From: JAEINY01 sp942490535
GTDB lineage: Bacteria; Bacteroidota; Bacteroidia; Bacteroidales; Marinilabiliaceae
Assembly (NCBI GenBank): GCA_942490535.1
Contig: CALNXQ010000002.1
Coordinates: forward strand, 124,001 to 188,000
Direction: 5' to 3'
Length of the DNA stretch: 64,000 nucleotides
Positions 51,775 through 62,252 of this stretch are shown here, piece by piece (position 1 is the first letter of the stretch; every line of letters starts with the position of its first letter). A program made the position numbers and the translations under genes. The notes beneath the pieces were generated by a model that was not told where the DNA came from, searched no databases, and saw only the letters and a program-made list of their open reading frames with translations.

Positions 51775-54700
51775 TTACTTGTCACTTGATACCTTTTCTT
51801 TGCTTAACAGCCTTTCGTACTCATCCATTGAACCAACAATGATTTTTGAATGATGACGCATACCTGTACCGGCAGGAATTAAGTGTCCACAAATAACGTT
51901 TTCTTTCAAGCCTTCTAATCTATCTACTTTACCTTGGATCGCAGCTTCGTTCAGAACTTTAGTTGTTTCCTGGAACGATGCAGCTGACATGAAACTCTTC
52001 GTTTGCAAAGCCGCACGTGTAATACCCTGTAACACCTGGCTTGATGTTGCCGGTACTGCCTCACGTGCTTGAACCAATTTCAAATCACGACGTTTCAACT
52101 GAGAGTTCTCGTCGCGCAAGCGACGCGCAGTAATGATCATACCAGAGCGCAATGTTTGCGAATCACCTGAATCTTCCACTACTTTTTTACCCCAGATACT
52201 GTCGTTCTCTTCCATGAACTCGATCTTATCAACAATTTGTTTCTCCAGGAACTTAGTATCACCCGGATCTGCAATATCCACTTTACGCATCATCTGACGT
52301 ACAATGATTTCGAAGTGTTTATCGTTGATTTTCACTCCTTGTAAACGGTATACATCTTGTACTTCATTTACAATATACTCCTGAACAGCAGTAGGCCCTT
52401 TAATGCTCAAAATATCATTAGGGGTCGTTGCACCATCCGAAAGTGGTGTTCCGGCTCTTACATAATCATTCTCCTGAACCAGAATTTGTTTAGAAAGAGA
52501 TACTAAGTACTTCTTCACTTCACCATTCTTAGAAGTAACAACAATCTCACGGTTACCACGCTTGATTTTACCAAATGTAACTTCACCATCGATTTCAGAG
52601 ACCACAGCTGGGTTACTAGGGTTACGCGCCTCAAATAACTCGGTTACCCTTGGCAGACCCCCGGTGATATCACCTGCTTTACCCACCGCTCTTGGAATTT
52701 TAGAAAGAACCTGACCTTGTTTAATCAGATCTCCCTCTTCCACAGCTAAGTGAGCACCTACTGGTAAGTTGTAAGTCCTTAACACTTCACCAGTATCACT
52801 TAAGATACGCAATGACGGGTTTTTGGTCTTATCACGTGTTTCAATGATTACTTTTTCACGGAAACCTGTTTGCTCATCTGATTCTTCTTTAAAAGTTACG
52901 CCTTCCAGCATATTATCAAACGAAACCTTACCAGCCTTCTCTGTAATGATCAATGCATTATATGGATCCCACTCACAAATCAAATCCCCTTTCTTAATGT
53001 CAGCGCCATTTTTAATAAACAGCTTGGCACCATAAGGAATTGGGTGAGTTGTTAAAGCAATGTTTGTATTTTTATCTATAATACGCAATTCTGCTAATCG
53101 ACCAATTACAACATCTGCTTCTTTACCGTCTTCAGAGGTAGTAGGAACAGTTCGTAATTCTTCAATTTCCACATAACCGTCATATTTAGCTAAAATATTG
53201 TTCTCGGAAGTGATGTTACCTGCCGTACCCCCCACGTGGAATGTACGCAGTGTTAACTGTGTTCCTGGTTCCCCAATGGATTGCGCAGCAATAACACCAA
53301 CCGATTCCCCATTTTGAACCATTCGACCTGTAGCCAGGTTACGTCCGTAACACTTGGCACAAACGCCTTTTTTGGATTCACAGGTTAATACAGAACGAAT
53401 CTCCACACGCTCCAGAGGAGAATCTTCGATAATTTGTGCTTGTTTATCAGAGATTTCTTCTCCAATATTAAGAATTAGCTCACCAGTACTTGGATGATAT
53501 ACATCATGAACGGAAACACGGCCAATAATACGCTCGTACAGTGATGCTACGACTTCTTCATTATTCTTAATAGGAGTCGCTGTTAACCCTCTCAAAGTAC
53601 CACAGTCATCTTCCAGAATAACAACATCCTGCGAAACATCCACCAAACGACGGGTCAAATATCCGGCATCAGCCGTTTTAAGAGCCGTATCCGCCAAACC
53701 TTTACGAGCACCGTGAGTCGAGATAAAGTACTCAAGAACCGATAGACCTTCTTTAAAGTTCGAAAGAATCGGGTTCTCAATAATCTGACCACCTTCAGCA
53801 CCAGATTTTTGCGGCTTAGCCATCAGTCCCCTCATACCAGACAACTGACGAATCTGCTCCTTGGAACCCCTCGCTCCCGAATCAAGCATCATGTAAACAG
53901 AGTTAAATCCTTGTCTATCGGAACTCAACTGAGTCATTAATGTCTGAGTCAAACGGGCATTCACATGCGTCCAAATATCAATAATCTGGTTATAACGTTC
54001 GTTGTTGGTAATGAAACCCATATTATAGTTATTCATTACTTCCTCAACTTCATCATAACCTTCCTGAACTAAAGTCTCTTTCTCGGCTGGAATAATAACA
54101 TCACCCAGGTTGAACGAAAGTCCACCTTCAAAGGCCATACGATATCCCAGGTTCTTAATATCATCAAGGAAAGCGGCTGTACGTGGTGTACCACATACTT
54201 TATGCACCTTACCAATAATATCACGAAGCGCTTTCTTAGTTAACAACTCGTTGATGTAACCAGCTTCTTTTGGAACGAATTCATTAAATAAAATACGTCC
54301 AACAGTCGTTTCCAGGATCATTTCTTCCAACTCACCTTCGGCATTCAGATCAGTAGTTTTCACCTTAACAATAGCATGTAATTCTACACGTTTTTCGTTA
54401 AAAGCAATCTTGGCTTCTTCTGGCGAATAAAATACTAAACCTTGTCCTTTAGCACCTTCACGAGGCTTGGTGATATAATACAGACCCAAAACCATATCCT
54501 GAGAAGGTACAGTAATAGGAGCTCCGTTGGCAGGGTTCAAAATATTCTGAGAACCTAACATCAACATTTGAGCTTCTAAAATAGCAGCATTTCCTAAAGG
54601 CAAGTGAACCGCCATCTGGTCACCATCAAAATCCGCGTTAAAAGCCGAACAAGCCAATGGGTGTAACTGAATCGCTTTACCCTCGATCATTTTTGGCTGG

Positions 54701-56046
54701 AAAGCCTGAATCCCTAAACGGTGAAGGGTTGGAGCCCGGTTTAACATGACCGGATGACCTTTCATCACATTCTCCAAAATGTCCCAAACAACCGGATCTT
54801 TACGATCCACAATCTTCTTGGCTGATTTTACCGTTTTTACAACACCGCGCTCAATAAGCTTACGGATTACAAATGGTTTATACAGCTCAGCTGCCATATC
54901 TTTTGGAATACCGCACTCGTGCAATCCTAATTCTGGACCCACAACGATTACAGAACGCGCTGAATAATCGACACGCTTACCCAATAAGTTTTGACGGAAA
55001 CGACCTTGTTTACCTTTTAAGCTATCGCTTAATGATTTCAAAGGACGATTTGAATCCGTTTTAACAGCATTAGACTTTCTGGAATTATCGAATAATGAAT
55101 CTACGGCCTCCTGAAGCATCCGTTTTTCATTACGTAGAATTACTTCAGGTGCTTTAATTTCAATTAATCGTTTCAATCGGTTATTACGGATAATAACACG
55201 ACGGTACAAGTCATTCAAGTCAGAAGTGGCAAAACGACCACCATCCAATGGTACCAATGGGCGTAATTCAGGCGGAATTACAGGAACCACTTTCACAATC
55301 ATCCATTCAGGACGATTAATACCTTGTGAATCACGGAATGACTCAACGACTTGCAGACGCTTCAAAGCCTCATTTTTACGCTGCTGTGAAGTTTCCGTAT
55401 TGGCCTTGTGACGTAAATCATATGATAATGAATCCAAATCAATGCGCCCTAGAAGCATATGCAACGCATCAGCTCCCATTTTAGCAATGAATTTGTTTGG
55501 ATCATCATCATCTAAATGTTGATTTTCTTTAGGAAGGGTATCCAGTATATCCAGATATTCTTCTTCCGTTAGAAAATCCATTTTAGTAATTCCATCCTCA
55601 GCTTTGATCCCAGCATTAATTACTACATAACGTTCGTAATAAATAATGGTATCTAATTTTTTGGTAGGTAATCCTAATAGATAACCTATTTTATTAGGTA
55701 ACGATTTGAAGTACCAAATATGGGCAACAGGCACAACCAATGATATATGCCCCATGCGCTCGCGACGAACCTTCTTCTCGGTTACTTCTACCCCACATCG
55801 GTCACATACGATACCACGGTACCTGATTCGCTTATATTTACCACAATGACACTCATAATCCTTTACAGGGCCAAAAATTCGTTCACAGAATAATCCGTCC
55901 CGCTCTGGTTTATAAGTACGATAATTGATGGTCTCAGGCTTAAGCACCTCACCACTCGACATTTCCAGAATTTCTTCAGGAGATGCCAATCCAATGGTGA
56001 TCTTTTTAAAATTACTCTTTGTTTTCTGATCTCTTCTGAATGCCAT
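51775..56046 (-). CDS. rpoC: RNA polymerase beta' subunit
   Basis: A 1423-aa catalytic subunit of RNA polymerase. The N-terminal zinc site is CHCGKYKR with CDRCG (about 67-85); the catalytic Mg motif is NADFDGDQM (about 470). The second zinc-binding group appears as CESKKGVCAKCYG. QSIGEPGTQLTLRTFH marks the trigger-loop region. Length is typical for Bacteroidota. It is last in the rplKAJL-rpoBC block, 78 bp after rpoB. Confidence 0.99.
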   Translation of the reverse strand: MAFRRDQKTKSNFKKITIGLASPEEILEMSSGEVLKPETINYRTYKPERDGLFCERIFGPVKDYECHCGKYKRIRYRGIVCDRCGVEVTEKKVRRERMGHISLVVPVAHIWYFKSLPNKIGYLLGLPTKKLDTIIYYERYVVINAGIKAEDGITKMDFLTEEEYLDILDTLPKENQHLDDDDPNKFIAKMGADALHMLLGRIDLDSLSYDLRHKANTETSQQRKNEALKRLQVVESFRDSQGINRPEWMIVKVVPVIPPELRPLVPLDGGRFATSDLNDLYRRVIIRNNRLKRLIEIKAPEVILRNEKRMLQEAVDSLFDNSRKSNAVKTDSNRPLKSLSDSLKGKQGRFRQNLLGKRVDYSARSVIVVGPELGLHECGIPKDMAAELYKPFVIRKLIERGVVKTVKSAKKIVDRKDPVVWDILENVMKGHPVMLNRAPTLHRLGIQAFQPKMIEGKAIQLHPLACSAFNADFDGDQMAVHLPLGNAAILEAQMLMLGSQNILNPANGAPITVPSQDMVLGLYYITKPREGAKGQGLVFYSPEEAKIAFNEKRVELHAIVKVKTTDLNAEGELEEMILETTVGRILFNEFVPKEAGYINELLTKKALRDIIGKVHKVCGTPRTAAFLDDIKNLGYRMAFEGGLSFNLGDVIIPAEKETLVQEGYDEVEEVMNNYNMGFITNNERYNQIIDIWTHVNARLTQTLMTQLSSDRQGFNSVYMMLDSGARGSKEQIRQLSGMRGLMAKPQKSGAEGGQIIENPILSNFKEGLSVLEYFISTHGARKGLADTALKTADAGYLTRRLVDVSQDVVILEDDCGTLRGLTATPIKNNEEVVASLYERIIGRVSVHDVYHPSTGELILNIGEEISDKQAQIIEDSPLERVEIRSVLTCESKKGVCAKCYGRNLATGRMVQNGESVGVIAAQSIGEPGTQLTLRTFHVGGTAGNITSENNILAKYDGYVEIEELRTVPTTSEDGKEADVVIGRLAELRIIDKNTNIALTTHPIPYGAKLFIKNGADIKKGDLICEWDPYNALIITEKAGKVSFDNMLEGVTFKEESDEQTGFREKVIIETRDKTKNPSLRILSDTGEVLRTYNLPVGAHLAVEEGDLIKQGQVLSKIPRAVGKAGDITGGLPRVTELFEARNPSNPAVVSEIDGEVTFGKIKRGNREIVVTSKNGEVKKYLVSLSKQILVQENDYVRAGTPLSDGATTPNDILSIKGPTAVQEYIVNEVQDVYRLQGVKINDKHFEIIVRQMMRKVDIADPGDTKFLEKQIVDKIEFMEENDSIWGKKVVEDSGDSQTLRSGMIITARRLRDENSQLKRRDLKLVQAREAVPATSSQVLQGITRAALQTKSFMSAASFQETTKVLNEAAIQGKVDRLEGLKENVICGHLIPAGTGMRHHSKIIVGSMDEYERLLSKEKVSSDK

Positions 56047-56124
56047 AGAGCGTAGAGTATTATTATATTTTATATAAATAGGTATAAAGTGAATATTGCC
56101 GAAGCAATATTCACTACGATCAGA

Positions 56125-59100
56125 CTATTCCAAGTTCACACTTAGTCCCAGACCACGCATCTCATGTAACAATACGTTCAATGATTCCGGAATACCGGCC
56201 TGCGGCAGTGGATCACCTTTCACAATTGCTTCATATGCTTTAGCCCTTCCTAATACGTCATCAGATTTCACAGTAAGGATTTCCTGAAGAATATTGGCTG
56301 CACCAAATGCTTCCAGTGCCCAAACTTCCATCTCTCCAAAACGCTGACCACCAAACTGAGCTTTACCACCCAATGGCTGTTGCGTAATAAGCGAATAAGG
56401 ACCAATTGATCTGGCATGCATTTTATCCTCAACCATGTGACCCAGTTTCAGCATGTAAATAATACCTACTGTAGCTGGCTGGTGGAAACGCTCTCCGCTG
56501 CCACCATCGTACAAATAGGTACGACCATATCTGGGGATTCCTGCTTTATCAGTCCAATGATTCATATCATCCATTTTAGCACCGTCGAAAATAGGTGTAG
56601 CAAACTTCACACCCAGCTCTTTTCCAGCCCACGCTAAAACCGTTTCATAAATCTGTCCAAGGTTCATCCTTGAAGGTACCCCAAGTGGATTTAATACAAT
56701 ATCTACTGGCGTTCCATCCTCAAGGAATGGCATATCTTCCTGACGTACAATTCTGGATACAATACCTTTGTTACCATGTCGACCGGCCATTTTATCACCT
56801 ACTGTAATCTTACGTTTCTTAGCGATATAGACTTTGGCTAACTGGATAATACCTGCTGGAAGCTCATCACCTATAGTCACATTGTACTTTTGGCGTTTTT
56901 CTTTTGATTCCAGCTCTTTATGCTTCATCCGATAATTATGTACTACTTTGGCAATAAGTTCATTCTTATCTTTATCAGTAGTCCATTTGTTAGGATTCAC
57001 ATTATGGTAATCGATATCATTCAGAATCTTCTGAGTGAACTTTGTGCCTTTTGATACAATATCTACTCCAAAGTAATCCTTCACACCCTGCGAAGTTTTA
57101 CCATTAATCAGAGAGAATAACTTATCCACCAAACGACCTTTCAGCTCCTCTGTATTTCTTACAAACTCTTCATCAATTTTCGTCACCAATGACTTCTCAG
57201 AAGTTCTTGATTTACGGTCTTTAATGATACGAGAGAATAATTTTTTATCGATTACAACACCTTTCAAGGATGGCGATGCTTTTAATGATGCATCTTTTAC
57301 ATCACCAGCTTTCTCTCCAAAGATGGCTCTTAACAGCTTCTCTTCCGGAGTAGGATCACTTTCTCCCTTAGGTGTAATCTTACCAATCAGAATATCACCT
57401 GGTTTAACGTGAGCTCCAATGCGAATCAGACCATTCTCATCCAACTCCTTGGTAGCTTCTTCACTAACGTTTGGAATATCAGAAGTTAATTCCTCCAATC
57501 CACGTTTCGTGTCACGTACTTCCAATGAATACTCGTCAATATGTACCGAAGTAAAAATATCATCACGCACCACTTTTTCGGAAATTACAATCGCATCCTC
57601 AAAGTTGTACCCTTTCCATGGCATAAATGCCACTTTCAGGTTACGTCCCAAACCTAGTTCACCTTTTTCAGTCGAGTAGCCATCAGTTAAAATCTGATCT
57701 TTAATGACACGCTGACCAGGGTTTACCATTGGTTTGATATCAATACTGGTATTCTGGTTGGTTTTTTGATATTTATATAATGGGTAACGTTTTGTTTCTG
57801 TTTCAAAACTCACAAAACGGTCATCTTCAGTTTGATCGTACCGAATAACAATTTCATCAGCATCCACATACTCCACAACACCATCTCCCTCTGCCACAAC
57901 ATGTGTACGAGAATCTTGAACCAAACGTCCTTCCAATCCAGTTCCTACGATAGGAGCTTCTGGTTTTAACAAAGGTACCGCCTGGCGCATCATGTTGGAT
58001 CCCATCAACGCACGGTTGGCATCATCGTGTTCAAGGAATGGAATTAATGACGCAGCAACCGAAGCAATCTGGTTGGGAGCTACATCCATCATGTGCACTT
58101 CTGTATTTTCAACAACCGGGAAGTCACCCTCTTCACGGGCCTTAACCTTTTCGTTAATAAAAAATCCATCTTCACCTACAGGTGCATTGGCCTGAGCAAT
58201 AATCTTGGACTCTTCTTCTTCTGCTGTTAAATAAGACACACCTTCATTGGAAAGATCTACTTTACCACCTTCTACCTTCCGATAAGGTGTTTCAATAAAT
58301 CCAAGATCGTTGATTTTCGCATATACGCATAATGAAGAAATCAAACCAATGTTTGGTCCTTCCGGCGTTTCAATTGGACATAAACGACCGTAATGTGTAT
58401 AGTGAACATCTCGAACCTCAAAACCTGCACGCTCACGAGACAGACCACCAGGACCTAATGCAGACATACGACGCTTGTGCGTAATTTCTGCCAATGGGTT
58501 GGTTTGATCCATAAACTGAGACAAAGCATTGGTTCCAAAGAAACTGTTAATAACAGAAGATAATGTTTTGCTATTAATCAAATCAATTGGCGTAAACACC
58601 TCGTTGTCGCGCACATTCATTCGCTCGCGAATAGTACGAGCCATACGGGCTAAACCAACACCAAATTGGTTAGCCATTTGCTCACCAACAGTTCTAACAC
58701 GACGGTTGCTCAAGTGATCGATATCATCGACATCGGTTTTTGAGTTAACCAATTCTATTAAGTGCTTGATGATAGCAATAATATCCTCACGCGTCAGCAC
58801 TTTCGTATCCCAATCACTACTTTGATTGAGCTTCTTGTTAATTCTATAACGACCAACTTCACCTAAGTCGTAACGTTTATCAGAAAAGAATAACTTATCA
58901 ATAACATCACGTGCAGTAGCCTCATCTGGCGGCTCAGCATTTCTTAATTGTCGATAGATGTGAACCACGGCCTCTTTTTCTGAGTTACATGGGTCCTTTT
59001 GCAATGTATTATAGATGATCGCAAAATCAGTTAAATTCTGATCTTCTTTATGTAAGAGGATGGTTTTCGATCCTGAATCGATAATTTCATCAACGTGCTC

Positions 59101-59934
59101 GTCAGTAATTACAGTCTCACGATCAATAATTACTTCATTACGCTCAATGGAAACTACTTCACCAGTATCTTCATCTACAAAATCTTCAATCCATGATTTC
59201 AATACCCGAGCCGCAAGCTTACGACCCACCACCTTTTTTAAGCTGGCTTTATTGACCTTTATCTCATCTGCAAGGCCGAAGATTTCAAGTATATTTTTAT
59301 CGCCTTCGTAACCGATGGCTCTTAACAGTGTAGTAACAGGTAATTTCTTCTTCCTATCAATATAGGCATACATGACACTGTTGATATCGGTAGCAAATTC
59401 AATCCATGAACCCTTGAATGGAATAATCCGGGCTGAATAGAGTTTGGTACCATTGGCGTGCACACTTTGACCGAAGAATACACCAGGAGAACGGTGTAAC
59501 TGGCTAACAACAACCCTTTCGGCGCCATTGATGATAAAGCTACCTTTATCGGTCATGTAAGGAATAGTACCCAAATATACATCCTGTACAACTGTATCGA
59601 AATCCTCATGCTCCGGATCAGTACAGTACAGTTTCAATTTGGCTTTAAGTGGTACACTGAAAGTTAATCCTCTTTCAATACATTCTGGAATGCTATATCT
59701 AGGGGGATCAATGGAAAAATCCAAAAATTCAAGAACAAAATTGTTTCTTGTATCCGTAATGGGGAAATTTTCACTGAAAACCTGATACAACCCCTCTTTC
59801 TTCCGCTCTTCAGGGGTTGTACCCATCTGAAAAAATTCGCGGAAAGATTTTAATTGCACCTCCAGTAAATCGGGATAACTTAACCGATTCTGAATGGAAG
59901 CAAAACTAATCCTTTCGGTAGTATTTGGAGTCAT
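56125..59934 (-). CDS. rpoB: RNA polymerase beta subunit
   Basis: A 1269-aa beta subunit. The rifampicin-binding region reads NALSQFMDQTNPLAEITHK followed by RRMSALGPGG, with the residues usually mutated in resistance (D, H, S) unchanged. The C-terminal MAGRHGNKGIVSRI and GGKAQFGGQRFGEMEVWALE are intact. It is preceded by a hairpin between rplL and rpoB that may tune RNA polymerase relative to ribosomal protein output. Confidence 0.99.
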   Translation of the reverse strand: MTPNTTERISFASIQNRLSYPDLLEVQLKSFREFFQMGTTPEERKKEGLYQVFSENFPITDTRNNFVLEFLDFSIDPPRYSIPECIERGLTFSVPLKAKLKLYCTDPEHEDFDTVVQDVYLGTIPYMTDKGSFIINGAERVVVSQLHRSPGVFFGQSVHANGTKLYSARIIPFKGSWIEFATDINSVMYAYIDRKKKLPVTTLLRAIGYEGDKNILEIFGLADEIKVNKASLKKVVGRKLAARVLKSWIEDFVDEDTGEVVSIERNEVIIDRETVITDEHVDEIIDSGSKTILLHKEDQNLTDFAIIYNTLQKDPCNSEKEAVVHIYRQLRNAEPPDEATARDVIDKLFFSDKRYDLGEVGRYRINKKLNQSSDWDTKVLTREDIIAIIKHLIELVNSKTDVDDIDHLSNRRVRTVGEQMANQFGVGLARMARTIRERMNVRDNEVFTPIDLINSKTLSSVINSFFGTNALSQFMDQTNPLAEITHKRRMSALGPGGLSRERAGFEVRDVHYTHYGRLCPIETPEGPNIGLISSLCVYAKINDLGFIETPYRKVEGGKVDLSNEGVSYLTAEEEESKIIAQANAPVGEDGFFINEKVKAREEGDFPVVENTEVHMMDVAPNQIASVAASLIPFLEHDDANRALMGSNMMRQAVPLLKPEAPIVGTGLEGRLVQDSRTHVVAEGDGVVEYVDADEIVIRYDQTEDDRFVSFETETKRYPLYKYQKTNQNTSIDIKPMVNPGQRVIKDQILTDGYSTEKGELGLGRNLKVAFMPWKGYNFEDAIVISEKVVRDDIFTSVHIDEYSLEVRDTKRGLEELTSDIPNVSEEATKELDENGLIRIGAHVKPGDILIGKITPKGESDPTPEEKLLRAIFGEKAGDVKDASLKASPSLKGVVIDKKLFSRIIKDRKSRTSEKSLVTKIDEEFVRNTEELKGRLVDKLFSLINGKTSQGVKDYFGVDIVSKGTKFTQKILNDIDYHNVNPNKWTTDKDKNELIAKVVHNYRMKHKELESKEKRQKYNVTIGDELPAGIIQLAKVYIAKKRKITVGDKMAGRHGNKGIVSRIVRQEDMPFLEDGTPVDIVLNPLGVPSRMNLGQIYETVLAWAGKELGVKFATPIFDGAKMDDMNHWTDKAGIPRYGRTYLYDGGSGERFHQPATVGIIYMLKLGHMVEDKMHARSIGPYSLITQQPLGGKAQFGGQRFGEMEVWALEAFGAANILQEILTVKSDDVLGRAKAYEAIVKGDPLPQAGIPESLNVLLHEMRGLGLSVNLE

Positions 59935-59978
59935 CTATCAACAAATTAATTGAACCTAACAATAATAAAGCACAAAAA

Positions 59979-60010
59979 GGTTTAGGAGCCCCCGTGAGGG
60001 TTCCTAAACC
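59979..60010 (-). terminator. Attenuator-like hairpin between rplL and rpoB
   Basis: A 13-bp stem (59979-59991 with 59998-60010, one wobble) with a 6-nt loop, 24 bp after the rplL stop. On the minus strand TTTTT follows. As rpoB lies directly downstream with no other clear promoter, it likely acts as a partial terminator. Confidence 0.75.
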
Positions 60011-60034
60011 GGATATCCTTATATAGGATTTAAA

Positions 60035-60409
60035 TTACTTAAGTTCAACTTCAGCTCCTGCTTCTTCCAATTGCGATTTTAATGCTTCAGCTTCTTCTTT
60101 AGTGATTTTCTCTTTCAATGGAGCTGGAGCTTTATCAACTAATTCTTTAGCTTCTTTAAGACCAACACCAGTCATTTCTTTCACTAATTTTACGATAGCT
60201 AATTTAGAACCACCAGCTGACTTCAAAATTACATCAAACTCAGTTTGCTCAGCAGCAGCTTCTTCACCACCAGCAGCAGGTCCAGCAACAGCAACAGCAG
60301 CAGCTGCAGGCTCAATACCGTACTCATCTTTTAAAATACCAGCAAGTTCGTTAACTTCTTTAACAGTCAAATTTACTAATTCTTCTGCAAGCTTCTTGAT
60401 ATCTGCCAT
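60035..60409 (-). CDS. rplL: 50S ribosomal protein L7/L12
   Basis: A 124-aa stalk protein. The N-terminal dimerisation part (KLAEELVNLTVKEVNELAG), an Ala/Gly-rich hinge, and the C-terminal domain (KEMTGVGLKEAKELVDKAP) are all recognisable. It lies in the L10-L12 unit of the rpl-rpoBC operon. Confidence 0.98.
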   Translation of the reverse strand: MADIKKLAEELVNLTVKEVNELAGILKDEYGIEPAAAAVAVAGPAAGGEEAAAEQTEFDVILKSAGGSKLAIVKLVKEMTGVGLKEAKELVDKAPAPLKEKITKEEAEALKSQLEEAGAEVELK

Positions 60410-60445
60410 TTTTCTATTTATTAAATATTGTTTGTACTTTTTTTA

Positions 60446-60961
60446 TTATTTTTCACCTAATGTTTTCAAGATGCCATGAATAGTTGTTCCACCCGATTGA
60501 AGGGCTGATACAACATTTTTCATTGGCGACTGAAGAAGACCAATAACGTCTCCGATAAGTTCTTCTCTCGATTTGATGTTGCACAATGCGTCAAGTTGAT
60601 GTTCACCAACATAAACACACTCTTCTACAAAAGCGCTCTTTATTGTTGGTTTCTTATTCTTTTTAGCAAAGGCTTTGATCAATTTCGCAGGCCCATTACC
60701 TGTGTTACTAAACATAACAACAGAGGTGCCTTTAAAACTCTCAAACATCTCTTCGTAGCTTCCCTCCAATTGTTCTAATGCTTTACGTAAAATGGTATTT
60801 TTAACCATCACCATTTTAACGTCTTGTTTAAAGCATTCTCTGCGCAGATCGCTAGTTGCTCCAGCATTTAAACCACCCGCCTCAGTTACATAAAAGTGGC
60901 TGTAGTTGCTAATGTTCTCAACCAGCGCGTTGATAAGTGTACTTTTATCTTCTTTTCTCAT
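60446..60961 (-). CDS. rplJ: 50S ribosomal protein L10
   Basis: A 171-aa protein that anchors L7/L12 dimers to the ribosome. It begins MRKEDKSTLINALVENI and has the expected NTILRKALEQ segment and a C-terminal helix region (GLLQSPMKNVVSALQ). The neighbours are rplA upstream and rplL downstream. Confidence 0.97.
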   Translation of the reverse strand: MRKEDKSTLINALVENISNYSHFYVTEAGGLNAGATSDLRRECFKQDVKMVMVKNTILRKALEQLEGSYEEMFESFKGTSVVMFSNTGNGPAKLIKAFAKKNKKPTIKSAFVEECVYVGEHQLDALCNIKSREELIGDVIGLLQSPMKNVVSALQSGGTTIHGILKTLGEK

Positions 60962-60989
60962 GATTCCTTTGCGTTTTAAACATTAAACA

Positions 60990-61685
60990 TTAAGCCTCTA
61001 CTGACTTGGGTTCAATACGAATACCAGGACTCATGGTACTTGAAAGACTAATACTTTTCACGTAAGTTCCTTTAGCGGCAGAAGGTTTTAACTTCAAAAT
61101 AGTGCCGACAAATTCTTTTACGTTATCAACGATTTTATTCTCGTCAAACGAAACTTTACCTACTGAAGTGTGAACAATACCGTAACGATCTACTTTAAAA
61201 TCGATTTTACCAGCTTTTACTTCCGTAACCGCTTTAGCAATATCCATTGTTACAGTACCACTCTTAGGGTTTGGCATCAAGCCACGAGGACCTAAAATAC
61301 GTCCTAACGCACCTACTTTAGCCATCACACTAGGCATGGTAATAATAACGTCTACATCAGTCCAACCACCTTTGATCTTTTCGATGTATTCGTCCAGCCC
61401 TACATAATCGGCACCTGCAGCCTTTGCCTCTTCTTCCTTGTCAGGCGTACATAACACCAATACACGTGTTACTTTTCCTGTACCATGAGGCAAAGTTACA
61501 ACCCCCCTTACCATCTGGTTCGCTTTACGTGGATCCACACCCAAACGAACATCGATGTCAACGGAAGCATCAAATTTGGTAGTAGTAATTTCCTTTACCA
61601 ACTTTGCTGCCTCTTCGATGTTGTATTGTTTCGAGGTATCGATCTTTTCTAACGCTAACTTATGATTCTTTGTTAGTTTTGCCAT
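60990..61685 (-). CDS. rplA: 50S ribosomal protein L1
   Basis: A 231-aa rRNA-binding protein. Recognisable parts are FDASVDIDVRLGVDPRKANQ, GTVTLPHGTGK-like RGVVTLPHGTGK, and GRILGPRGLMPNPK near the middle. It may also bind the leader of its own mRNA, as known for L1 in other bacteria, but no leader structure was identified here. Confidence 0.98.
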   Translation of the reverse strand: MAKLTKNHKLALEKIDTSKQYNIEEAAKLVKEITTTKFDASVDIDVRLGVDPRKANQMVRGVVTLPHGTGKVTRVLVLCTPDKEEEAKAAGADYVGLDEYIEKIKGGWTDVDVIITMPSVMAKVGALGRILGPRGLMPNPKSGTVTMDIAKAVTEVKAGKIDFKVDRYGIVHTSVGKVSFDENKIVDNVKEFVGTILKLKPSAAKGTYVKSISLSSTMSPGIRIEPKSVEA

Positions 61686-61703
61686 TTCGCAATTTGGTCT
61701 TAA

Positions 61704-62147
61704 TTAGTTACTACCTGGAAATTCACCTGTTACGGTAACTCCTATACTTCTGGCGGTACCGGCTATCATCTTCATTCCGGATTCAATCTCAAAACAATTC
61801 ATGTCAGCCATTTTATCCTCAGCAATAACACGTATTTGATCCCAACTTACTGAACCAACCTTCTTACGGTTAGGTTCGGGGGAACCACCTTTTAATTTGG
61901 CGGCATCAAGTAACTGTACTGCTGCTGGAGGTGTCTTGATAACAAAGTCAAATGATTTGTCTTTGTATACCGAAATCACCACAGGTAAAACCTTACCGGC
62001 TTTTTCCTGAGTCCTGGCATTGAATTGCTTGCAGAACTCCATGATGTTCACTCCTTTTGCACCTAAAGCAGGTCCAACCGGAGGTGAAGGATTTGCTGCA
62101 CCACCTTTGATCTGAAGTTTGATAAAATTTTCTACTTCTTTAGCCAT
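61704..62147 (-). CDS. rplK: 50S ribosomal protein L11
   Basis: A 147-aa protein of the GTPase-associated centre. It shows the L11 signature ANPSPPVGPALGAKGVNIMEFC and the C-terminal region ending in RSIGVTVTG. It lies 18 bp upstream of rplA on the same strand. Confidence 0.98.
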   Translation of the reverse strand: MAKEVENFIKLQIKGGAANPSPPVGPALGAKGVNIMEFCKQFNARTQEKAGKVLPVVISVYKDKSFDFVIKTPPAAVQLLDAAKLKGGSPEPNRKKVGSVSWDQIRVIAEDKMADMNCFEIESGMKMIAGTARSIGVTVTGEFPGSN

Positions 62148-62252
62148 TGTAGCAATTCGTATTTATTAATATTAATATGTGATAGATTAAGATGCCTTTG
62201 CTTGTAGGGGTAAATTCAAGACTTACCTCTGGAAGCTTTTCTACTAAGCCTG

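Noticed and set aside
56125..59934. Rifampicin-resistance substitutions in rpoB
   Set aside because: The usual D, H and S residues of the resistance cluster are unchanged by eye.
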